From Pseudomonas oryzae (GTDB lineage Bacteria > Pseudomonadota > Gammaproteobacteria > Pseudomonadales > Pseudomonadaceae): 64,000 nucleotides of DNA. Where the stretch lies: assembly GCF_900104805.1 (NCBI RefSeq), contig NZ_LT629751.1, positions 3,391,001 to 3,455,000 of the forward strand, given 5' to 3'. Position numbers and translations under genes: made by a program. Below, piece by piece: positions 57,681 through 64,000 of the stretch (positions are counted from its first letter, which is position 1; each line of letters starts with the position of its first letter). The notes under the pieces are model-generated. The model saw nothing but the letters and a program-made list of their open reading frames with translations. It was not told the DNA's origin and made no database searches.

Positions 57681-59033
57681 TTATCCGGCCAGCGCCTTGG
57701 CCAGCTTGCCGTGCAGGCCGCCGAAGCCGCCGTTGCTCATGATCACCACCTGGGTGCCGGGGATGGCGCAGCCCTTGACCGCGGCGATGATGCCCTCCAG
57801 CGAGTCGCACACCGTGCTCGGCACCGTGGCGCCGGCCACCGTGGCGGCCAGGTCCCAGCCGAGGTTGGCCGGCGCGTACCAGATGGCGCGGTCGGCCTGG
57901 TTCACCGAGTCCGCCAGACCCTCGCGGTGCGCGCCGAGCTTCATCGAATTGGAGCGCGGCTCGACCACCGCGATGATCGGCGCGCTGCCGACGCGCTTGC
58001 GCAGGCCGTCGAGGGTGGTGGCGATGGCGGTCGGGTGGTGGGCGAAGTCGTCGTAGATCGTGATGCCGTTGACCTCGGCGACCTTCTCCATGCGCCGCTT
58101 GACGCTCCTGAACGATCCCAGCGCCGCGCAGCCCTGCGCCGGGGTGACGCCGACGTGGCGCGCCGCGGCCAGGGTGGCCAGCGCGTTGGCGACGTTGTGG
58201 CGACCGCTCAGCTCCCACTCCACCGTGCCCTGCACGACGCCCTCGAACAGCACCTCGAAGCGCGAGCCGTCCTCGGCGAGCAGGTGGGCCTGCCACTGGC
58301 CGCCGTGGCCGGTGGTCTGCACCGGGGTCCAGCAGCCCATCTCCAGCACCCGGCCGAGCGCCTGCTCGGCGGCCGGGCGGACGATCAGCCCCTGACCGGG
58401 CACGGTGCGCACCAGGTGGTGGAACTGCCGCTCGATGGCCGCCAGGTCGGGGAAGATGTCCGCGTGGTCGAACTCCAGGTTGTTGAGGATCGCGGTGCGC
58501 GGACGGTAGTGGACGAACTTGCTGCGCTTGTCGAAGAAGGCGCTGTCGTACTCGTCGGCCTCGACCACGAAGAACGGCGTGCCGCCCAGGCGCGCGGAGA
58601 CGCCGAAGTTCTGCGGCACCCCGCCGATCAGGAAGCCCGGGCTCATCCCGGCGTCCTCCAGCACCCAGGCCAGCATGCTGCTGGTGGTGGTCTTGCCGTG
58701 GGTGCCGGCCACCGCCAGTACCCAGCGCCCCTGCAGCACGTGGTCGGCCAGCCACTGCGGGCCGCTGACGTAGGGCAGGCCGGCGTTGAGCACATGCTCC
58801 ACCGCCGGATTGCCGCGCGACAGGGCGTTGCCGATCACCACCAGGTCCGGCGCGGGATCGAGGTGCGCCGGCTCGTAGCCCTGCAGCAGCTCGATGCCCT
58901 GGGCTTCCAACTGGGTGCTCATCGGCGGGTAGACGTTGGCGTCGGAGCCGGTGACGCGGTGGCCGAGTTCCTTGGCCAGCACCGCCAGCGAGCCCATGAA
59001 GGTGCCGCAGATGCCGAGAATATGGATATGCAT
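57681..59033 (-). CDS. mpl: Mpl, murein tripeptide ligase
   Basis: Mur-ligase-family enzyme of 450 residues that joins recycled L-Ala-gamma-D-Glu-meso-DAP to UDP-MurNAc. The N-terminus is HIHILGICGTFMGSLAVLAK; the ATP loop AVAGTHGKTTTSSM, the metal-binding region ILNNLEFDHADIF and ELSGRHNVANALAT, and a C-terminal YDDFAHHPTAI complete it. The ATG at 59033 has GAGGA upstream. It is the first gene of mpl-ubiX-lipoprotein and is divergent from ydbH, near other peptidoglycan genes of the window only in theme. Confidence 0.96.
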   Translation of the reverse strand: MHIHILGICGTFMGSLAVLAKELGHRVTGSDANVYPPMSTQLEAQGIELLQGYEPAHLDPAPDLVVIGNALSRGNPAVEHVLNAGLPYVSGPQWLADHVLQGRWVLAVAGTHGKTTTSSMLAWVLEDAGMSPGFLIGGVPQNFGVSARLGGTPFFVVEADEYDSAFFDKRSKFVHYRPRTAILNNLEFDHADIFPDLAAIERQFHHLVRTVPGQGLIVRPAAEQALGRVLEMGCWTPVQTTGHGGQWQAHLLAEDGSRFEVLFEGVVQGTVEWELSGRHNVANALATLAAARHVGVTPAQGCAALGSFRSVKRRMEKVAEVNGITIYDDFAHHPTAIATTLDGLRKRVGSAPIIAVVEPRSNSMKLGAHREGLADSVNQADRAIWYAPANLGWDLAATVAGATVPSTVCDSLEGIIAAVKGCAIPGTQVVIMSNGGFGGLHGKLAKALAG

Positions 59034-59208
59034 GGGTGTCCTCGAATACGGGCAGGCAAGGCCCGGAAAACTGTCGCGCAGGTTAGCACAGCCCCCGATG
59101 GACCACAGACGCGACCGCCAATTCCGGGACCTTGCGCATGCCGCCGCTTGCCTTGCCCGGCAGCGCACCGCACCCTTGGCGCAGGACATCCGCGATGAGG
59201 ACCTCCCG

Positions 59209-61440
59209 ATGCCGGCACGCCCGCGCCGCTGGCGCCGTCTCCTGGGCTGGAGCGCCCTGCTGGTGCTGGCCGCCGCACTGAGCGCCGGCGGCTACGGCGC
59301 CTGGCTGTGGCAGCGCGTGCAGTCCGAGCAGGGCATCGTCGGCCTGGACTGGCAGGGGCTCGAGCTGTCGCCTGCCGGCCTGCGCCTGGCGCGCCTGGAG
59401 CTGCGGCAGCTGGCCGCCGATGGCCGGCGCCTGCACCTGGTGGCCGAGGCGCTGCAGCTGGACTGGTCGCTCGAACGGCGCGGCGCCGTGCTCGAGCGCA
59501 TCGCCGTGCAGCGCCTCGGCCTGGACTGGCAGGCGCCCGCCAGCCCCGGCGGCGAGGCCAGCCGCCTGCCCACCGCCGACGCGCTGGTCCGCCTGTTCGC
59601 CTGGCTGCCGCGCCAGCTGCACGTCGCCCGCATCGACGCCCGCCTGCCCTGCCCCACCGCCGCCTGCCAGCTGAGCGGCAGCCTCGCGCTGCAGCAGCCC
59701 GGCGCCGCGCTGCTGCCGGCCAGCCTGCGGCTCGAACTGCACGAGGGCGAACACCGCCTGCTGCTCGCCGGCGCGCTGCGCGGCAGCCCGGAGGCCGCCG
59801 AGCTGCAGCTGACCCTCGCACTCGACGAGCGCCCGCACCTCGTCATCGCCGCCAGCCTGAGCGGCGACACCGAGGGCCGCGCGCTGCACGGCACGCTGCA
59901 GCTGCCGGCGCGCCCGCCGGCCGCCTGGCTGCACGCCTGGCTGGCGCAGATGCTCGGCGCCGCCGCCGCGCCGCTGGCGCAACTGCCCGACGACCTCGCG
60001 CTGCAGGGCGAATGGACCGTGCGCCTGCCCGCCGCCTGGCAGCCGCAGCAGGGCTTGCCGGCGCAACTGGCGATCGACCGGCTGCGCCTGCAGGCCCGCC
60101 TGCCGCAGTGGCGCCAGGGCGACATGGCGTTGCACGAGCCCAGCGCCGAGTTGACCCTGAGCGGACAGTGGCAGGCGCCGGCCCTGCGCCTGCGCTTCGC
60201 CGACGGCTCGCAGATCGCCGCCCGCCGCCTGGACGGTGCGGCGGCCGCCGTGCGCCTCGACGCGCTGCGCGCCGACCTCGCCGGTCTGCAACTCGAGCAG
60301 GCGGCGGATGGCGCAATGCGGCTGAGCGGCCCGCTGGCCGTGCGCATCGGCAACCTGCAGCACGCCCGCCTCAAGCCCCAACGCTGGGACTGGCGCGGCA
60401 CGCTGCACGCCGCGACGGGCGAACAGCGTCTCGCCGGCCGCCTGGACAACGCCGCCGGCCTGACCCTGCGCCTCGACGCCCGCGCGGCCGGCGACAGGCT
60501 CGACCTGCAGGCCGAGCTGCCCGCGCTGGCGCTGGCCGGCGCCAACCCGCTGGCCAGCAGCCTGACGGACTGGCCGGCGCTGCTGGAGCTGTCCGCCGGC
60601 TCGCTCAGCGCCAGCGGCCAGCTCCGCCTGGTTGCCGGCGGCCAGCCGCAGGCCGGCCTCGACCTGCAGCTGGTCGGCGCCACCGGCATCTACGACCGCG
60701 CCGAGCTGCAGGCGCTGGACGCCCGTCTCGAGGCCCGCCTGCAGGACGGCGAGCTGCGCCTGGGCCTGCCCGCCCTGCGCCTGGCCCGCCTCAACCCCGG
60801 CGTGCCGCTCGGCCCGCTCGCGGCACGCGCCAGCTACGTCGCCGGGCTGGACGCCCCGCAGGCCGGCACCCTGATCCTCTACCAGCTGGACGGCACGCTG
60901 CTCGGCGGCCGGCTGCGCGCCCGCCCGGAGGCCTTCGCCGTGGCACAGCGGCCATTGGCCCTGCGCCTGCAGGCCGACGGCCTGGAACTGGCCGAACTGC
61001 TCAAGGTCTATCCGGCCGAAGGGCTGACCGGCAGCGGCCTGCTCGACGGCGAACTGCCGCTGCGCCTGGCCGACGACGGCCTGCACGTCGACGGCGGCCG
61101 GCTGACGGCGCGCCCCCCCGGCGGCGTGCTGCAGCTGCGTTCGGAGCGCATCCGCGCCTTCGGCCGCAGCAATCCCGCGTTGCAACTGGCCACCACGGCA
61201 CTGGAGGATTTCCGCTACGATCGGCTGGACGGCCAGGTCGACTACGCACCCTCCGGTCGCCTGCTGCTGACCCTGCAGCTGTCCGGGCGCAACCCGGCGC
61301 TGGAAGGCGGTCGGCCGGTGAACTTCACCATCAACCTGGAAGAGAACGTCCCGGCCCTGCTGACCAGCCTGCAGCTGTCCGGCCGGGTCAACGAAGCCAT
61401 CCAGCGCCGCGTGCAGCAACGGCTGCAGCGGCGCGACTGA
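59209..61440 (+). CDS. ydbH: YdbH-like intermembrane lipid transport protein (AsmA-like)
   Basis: Protein of 743 residues with one N-terminal membrane helix (WSALLVLAAALSAGGYGAWLW) and a long, beta-rich Leu/Ala/Arg/Gln-rich periplasmic part. The C-terminus contains SGRNPALEGGRPVNFTINLE, the conserved end of the YdbH family. In E. coli YdbH forms a bridge for phospholipid transport together with the lipoprotein YnbE, with YdbL affecting assembly; the same three genes follow here in order. Sequence similarity over the middle is low, so the name depends on context and the C-terminus. TGAGGA lies upstream of the ATG. Confidence 0.88.
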   Translation: MPARPRRWRRLLGWSALLVLAAALSAGGYGAWLWQRVQSEQGIVGLDWQGLELSPAGLRLARLELRQLAADGRRLHLVAEALQLDWSLERRGAVLERIAVQRLGLDWQAPASPGGEASRLPTADALVRLFAWLPRQLHVARIDARLPCPTAACQLSGSLALQQPGAALLPASLRLELHEGEHRLLLAGALRGSPEAAELQLTLALDERPHLVIAASLSGDTEGRALHGTLQLPARPPAAWLHAWLAQMLGAAAAPLAQLPDDLALQGEWTVRLPAAWQPQQGLPAQLAIDRLRLQARLPQWRQGDMALHEPSAELTLSGQWQAPALRLRFADGSQIAARRLDGAAAAVRLDALRADLAGLQLEQAADGAMRLSGPLAVRIGNLQHARLKPQRWDWRGTLHAATGEQRLAGRLDNAAGLTLRLDARAAGDRLDLQAELPALALAGANPLASSLTDWPALLELSAGSLSASGQLRLVAGGQPQAGLDLQLVGATGIYDRAELQALDARLEARLQDGELRLGLPALRLARLNPGVPLGPLAARASYVAGLDAPQAGTLILYQLDGTLLGGRLRARPEAFAVAQRPLALRLQADGLELAELLKVYPAEGLTGSGLLDGELPLRLADDGLHVDGGRLTARPPGGVLQLRSERIRAFGRSNPALQLATTALEDFRYDRLDGQVDYAPSGRLLLTLQLSGRNPALEGGRPVNFTINLEENVPALLTSLQLSGRVNEAIQRRVQQRLQRRD

Positions 61441-61455
61441 CACGGGAGACGCGCC

Positions 61456-61647
61456 ATGCGCCTGCGCACCCTCGCCTGCGCCCTGCTGCTCGGCCTGCCG
61501 CTGGCCGCCTGCACCCCCACGGTGCAACTGGCCGCGCCCAAGGAGCCGATCAACATCAATCTCAACGTGAAGATCGAACACGAGATCTACATCAAGGTCG
61601 ACAAGGCGCTGGACGGCATTCTCGACCAATCCAGCGGCCTGTTCTGA
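61456..61647 (+). CDS. ynbE: YnbE-like outer-membrane lipoprotein
   Basis: Lipoprotein of 63 residues with a lipobox ending LPLAAC at residues 14-19. The family hallmark EPININLNVKIEHEIYIKVD is a beta strand thought to pair with the C-terminus of YdbH at the outer membrane. It starts 15 bases after ydbH and is followed by ydbL after 10 bases, so the three form an operon. Confidence 0.94.
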   Translation: MRLRTLACALLLGLPLAACTPTVQLAAPKEPININLNVKIEHEIYIKVDKALDGILDQSSGLF

Positions 61648-61657
61648 GGAGCCCGCC

Positions 61658-62002
61658 ATGACCCTGACCAAGCGCATCGTCACCCTGCTGCTCGCCCTTG
61701 GCCTCAGCCTGCAGGCGCTGGCCCTCGACCTGTCCGGAGCGATGACCGCCCTGCCGGCCGCCAAGGCCGCCGGCCAGCTCGGCGAGCAAACCGACGGCTA
61801 CCTCGGCGTGGTCCGGCCCGGCGGCCAGGCCGGCGAGATCGCCCGCCTGATCAACCAGGCACGCCGGGCCGAATACCAGAAGCTCGCCACCCAGAACGGC
61901 ATCAAGCTCGGCGACGTCGAGGCGCTGGCCGGCAAGAAGGCCATCGACAAGACTCCCGCCGGGCAGTACATCCGCATCGACGGCCAGTGGCGGCGCAAGT
62001 AG
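61658..62002 (+). CDS. ydbL: YdbL-like periplasmic protein (DUF1318)
   Basis: Exported protein of 114 residues with a signal peptide (VTLLLALGLSLQALA) and the DUF1318 region ARLINQARRAEYQKLATQNG followed by KLGDVEALAGKKAIDKTPAG. In E. coli YdbL modulates YnbE multimer formation within the YdbH bridge. It is the third gene of ydbH-ynbE-ydbL. The end of the operon has no clear hairpin before mtfA. Confidence 0.93.
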   Translation: MTLTKRIVTLLLALGLSLQALALDLSGAMTALPAAKAAGQLGEQTDGYLGVVRPGGQAGEIARLINQARRAEYQKLATQNGIKLGDVEALAGKKAIDKTPAGQYIRIDGQWRRK

Positions 62003-62084
62003 CCGCAGCGCCAGCGGGGCACCGCGGCCGGGTGGCGATGGCGTACAATCGCGCTCCCGTCCGTCGCCCCAGGAACCACCTGCC

Positions 62085-62903
62085 GTGTTCTTCCGCAACT
62101 GGCGGCGCCGCCGCCTGCTCGCCCGCCACCCGCTCGACCCGCAGCTGTGGGCCGCGGTGTGCGCCGAGCTGCCGCTGCTCGCCGGCCTGGACCTGGCCGA
62201 GCGCCAGCGCCTGGGCGAGCTGAGCCTGCTGTTCCTCCACGACAAGCAGCTGACCTGCCTGCCCGGGGTCGAGCTGGACGACGGCGCACGCCTGCGCCTG
62301 GCCGCCCAGGCCTGCCTGCCGCTGCTCAAGTTGCCCGACCTGGACTGGTACCAGGGCTTCCACCAGCTGCTGCTGTACCCCGACGACTTCCTCAGCCCGC
62401 AGCGCCATCGCGACGAGGCCGGCGTCGAGCACGTCTGGGACGACGAGCGCAGCGGCGAGGCCTGGCACCAGGGCCCGGTGATCCTCGCCTGGCCGGGGGT
62501 GCAGGCCAGCGGCACGCTGGACGGCTACAACCTGGTGATCCACGAGCTGGCGCACAAGCTCGACATGCTCAACGGCGACGCCAACGGCCTGCCGCCGCTG
62601 CACCCGGACATGCGCATCGACGCCTGGGCCACGACCATGCAGCAGGCCTACGACGCGCTCAACGCCGAACTGGACCGCGACCCCGACGCCGCGACCGCCA
62701 TCGACCCCTACGCCGCGGAGAGCCCGGCCGAGTTCTTCGCGGTGACCAGCGAATACTTCTTCAGCGCCCCCGACCTGCTCGCCGCCGCCTTCCCGGCGGT
62801 GTACGCGCAGCTGGCCGCCTTCTACCGCCAGGATCCGCTGCCCCGCCTCGCGCCGCTGACCGCCGCCCTGCAGGCCGGCATGGCGCACGAGCAGGGCGCG
62901 TAG
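62085..62903 (+). CDS. mtfA: MtfA-type zinc peptidase (M90)
   Basis: Cytosolic metallopeptidase of 272 residues. The zinc motif is [12 protein letters not shown], with a downstream glutamate in [15 protein letters not shown]. coli MtfA binds the repressor Mlc and affects sugar transport, but pseudomonads often lack that circuit, so its role here is open. The start is GTG at 62085, with AGGA ten bases upstream; there is no better ATG. It lies 82 bases after ydbL. Confidence 0.92.
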   Translation: MFFRNWRRRRLLARHPLDPQLWAAVCAELPLLAGLDLAERQRLGELSLLFLHDKQLTCLPGVELDDGARLRLAAQACLPLLKLPDLDWYQGFHQLLLYPDDFLSPQRHRDEAGVEHVWDDERSGEAWHQGPVILAWPGVQASGTLDGYNLVIHELAHKLDMLNGDANGLPPLHPDMRIDAWATTMQQAYDALNAELDRDPDAATAIDPYAAESPAEFFAVTSEYFFSAPDLLAAAFPAVYAQLAAFYRQDPLPRLAPLTAALQAGMAHEQGA

Positions 62904-62979
62904 CCGCGCCCGTCCTGCCGGCGGTCGCACACGGCGCCGCCGGCGCTGCGACAACGTGGCGCATCCCGTCGAATGCGCC

Positions 62980-62985
62980 TATAAT
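62980..62985 (+). promoter_or_regulatory. -10 element of ppa
   Basis: A perfect TATAAT lies 39 bases before the ppa start. The -35 position (tggcgc at 62957-62962, spacing 17) is poor. Confidence 0.55.
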
Positions 62986-63024
62986 ACGCGCCACTTTTTT
63001 GGCCCCAACCCTGTGGAGTCACCC

Positions 63025-63552
63025 ATGAGCTACAGCAAGATCCCGGCCGGCAAGGACCTGCCGAACGACATCTACGTCGCCATCGAGATCCCGGCCAATC
63101 ACGCGCCGATCAAGTACGAGATCGATCACGACAGCGACTGCCTGTTCGTCGACCGCTTCATGGCCACTCCGATGTTCTACCCGGCCAACTACGGCTTCAT
63201 CCCGCACACCCTGGCCGACGACGGCGACCCCCTCGACGTGCTGGTGGTGACGCCCTACCCGGTGGCTCCGGGTTCGGTCATCCGCTGCCGCCCGGTCGGC
63301 GTGCTGCACATGACCGACGAAGGCGGCGGCGATGCCAAGCTGCTGGCCGTACCGCACGACAAGCTGACCGTCCTGTACAAGGACGTGCAGAACTACACCG
63401 ACCTGCCGGCCCTGCTGATCGAACAGATCAAGCATTTCTTCGAGAACTACAAGGACCTCGAACCGGGCAAGTGGGTCAAGGTGGAAAGCTGGGGCGACGC
63501 CGAAGAGGCCCGCCAAGTGATCCTCAAGGCGGCAGCGGCTTACCAGAAGTAA
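63025..63552 (+). CDS. ppa: Inorganic pyrophosphatase, family I
   Basis: Magnesium-dependent hexameric pyrophosphatase of 175 residues. Active-site features include [33 protein letters not shown] and the signature [11 protein letters not shown]. It pulls biosynthetic reactions forward by removing pyrophosphate. The upstream frame is open, but the ATG at 63025 with GGAG upstream gives the usual [15 protein letters not shown] start. It has its own promoter and terminator. Confidence 0.98.
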   Translation: MSYSKIPAGKDLPNDIYVAIEIPANHAPIKYEIDHDSDCLFVDRFMATPMFYPANYGFIPHTLADDGDPLDVLVVTPYPVAPGSVIRCRPVGVLHMTDEGGGDAKLLAVPHDKLTVLYKDVQNYTDLPALLIEQIKHFFENYKDLEPGKWVKVESWGDAEEARQVILKAAAAYQK

Positions 63553-63569
63553 GTCGAACCCGCTACGGT

Positions 63570-63595
63570 AAAGCCGGCCACAAGCCGGCTTTTTT
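63570..63595 (+). terminator. Rho-independent terminator of ppa
   Basis: Stem aaagccggc/gccggcttt (63570-63578 with 63584-63592), a 5-base loop and continuing T to 63595. Confidence 0.93.
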
Positions 63596-63678
63596 ATGCC
63601 CGATCGTTTTATCCAGGATTCTCCTGCGCGCACCTTTGAGCTAAGGTGACCGGTCTCAACGCTGGACTCGTCCGCCCC

Positions 63679-64000
63679 ATGCCCCTGTCTCTGCTGTACG
63701 GACTGCTCGCATCGCTCGCCCTCCTGCTGCTGGCGCTCGGCGGCCTCTGGCTGCAGCAGCACCGGCGCGACAGCCGGCGCCTCAACGCCCTCGCCGCGGC
63801 AGCCGATGCCTTCGCCGCCGGCGACAGCCAGGCGCGCGGCGCAGACGTCAGCGACGATGCCATCGGCCAGTTGGCCCGCCACCTCAACCGTGTGATCGGC
63901 CAGCTCGAGGACGAGCGCCACGCCCTGCGCGACAGCGAGCAGCTGCTGCGCAGCCTGATCGACGCCGCGCCCATCGGCATGCTGGTGGTCGACCGCGACG
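63679..64000 (+). CDS. Membrane HAMP/PAS signalling protein (N-terminal part, cut by window edge)
   Basis: About 107 codons are visible. MPLSLLYGLLASLALLLLAL begins a single membrane helix without a periplasmic domain. It is followed by a HAMP-like helix (LNALAAAADAFAAGDSQARG and DAIGQLARHLNRVIGQLEDE) and the first strand of a PAS domain (LIDAAPIGMLVVDRD). The output domain lies beyond the right edge and could be a histidine kinase, GGDEF/EAL or methyl-accepting module. No ribosome-binding site is obvious. Confidence 0.7.
   Translation, partial: MPLSLLYGLLASLALLLLALGGLWLQQHRRDSRRLNALAAAADAFAAGDSQARGADVSDDAIGQLARHLNRVIGQLEDERHALRDSEQLLRSLIDAAPIGMLVVDRD

Overview
The window is a high-GC chromosomal segment from a gammaproteobacterium of the Pseudomonas/Azotobacter group. 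The evidence is gene order and protein similarity recalled from family knowledge. The blocks trmL-secB-grx-rhodanese-gpmI-envC-ctpA, hisBHAF, asmA-mutY-yggX, speA-yciH-DUF2333-dsbD-aroQ-accBC-prmA-dusB-fis-purH-purD-retS and ubiX-mpl are all familiar from Pseudomonas chromosomes. I see no phage, insertion sequence, integron or CRISPR array. The content is mainly core chromosome, with an MSHA pilus operon and a carboxylate-metabolism cluster as the more accessory parts.

Layout. 1-9447 (minus strand): an MSHA-type IV pilus assembly operon, mshI-(PilN-like)-mshJ-mshK-mshL-mshM-mshN-mshE-mshG, with most genes overlapping by 1-4 bases; mshG runs off the left edge. 9553-16609: trmL, secB, grxC, a YibN-like rhodanese, gpmI, envC, ctpA and a periplasmic solute-binding protein. 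16828-19876: hisB-hisH-hisA-hisF on the minus strand, with unusually long palindrome-bearing spacers. 20023-24484: a PanZ-like acetyltransferase, asmA, mutY-yggX and two identical tRNA-Phe genes behind a strong promoter. 24598-33273: DUF4345, a HAD phosphatase and tesB; a histone-deacetylase-like amidohydrolase; speA-yciH-DUF2333; and dsbD. 33404-42911: aroQ, accB-accC, prmA, a zinc-ribbon/DUF3426 protein, dusB-fis, purH and purD. 43075-45078: a RetS-like hybrid sensor with a much reduced sensory end. 45082-49738: an AEC permease, azurin, a 27-codon ORF and a FixJ/FixL-like two-component pair. 49935-56542: acyl-CoA synthetase, DUF485, an ActP-type symporter, acyl-CoA dehydrogenase and a metallo-beta-lactamase-fold hydrolase. 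56752-64000: a YceK-like lipoprotein, ubiX, mpl, ydbH-ynbE-ydbL, mtfA, ppa and the start of a HAMP/PAS signalling protein.

How the genes fit together. Three envelope themes recur: pilus assembly (msh), peptidoglycan turnover and recycling (envC, ctpA, mpl), and lipid transport by AsmA-like proteins (asmA, ydbH/ynbE/ydbL). The pilus motor MshE carries two MshEN motifs predicted to bind cyclic di-GMP, and a RetS-like regulator is encoded in the same window. The two-component pair is divergent from the acyl-CoA synthetase/ActP/dehydrogenase cluster across an AT-rich region, which suggests that it controls carboxylate uptake and activation; this is inference.

The least expected non-coding structure is a 104-bp palindromic element between the deacetylase-like gene and speA, flanked by 14-bp perfect direct repeats. 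A partial relative lies between purH and purD, and other palindromes with a similar terminal motif lie between hisF and hisA and upstream of prmA. No gene-free stretch exceeds 300 bases.
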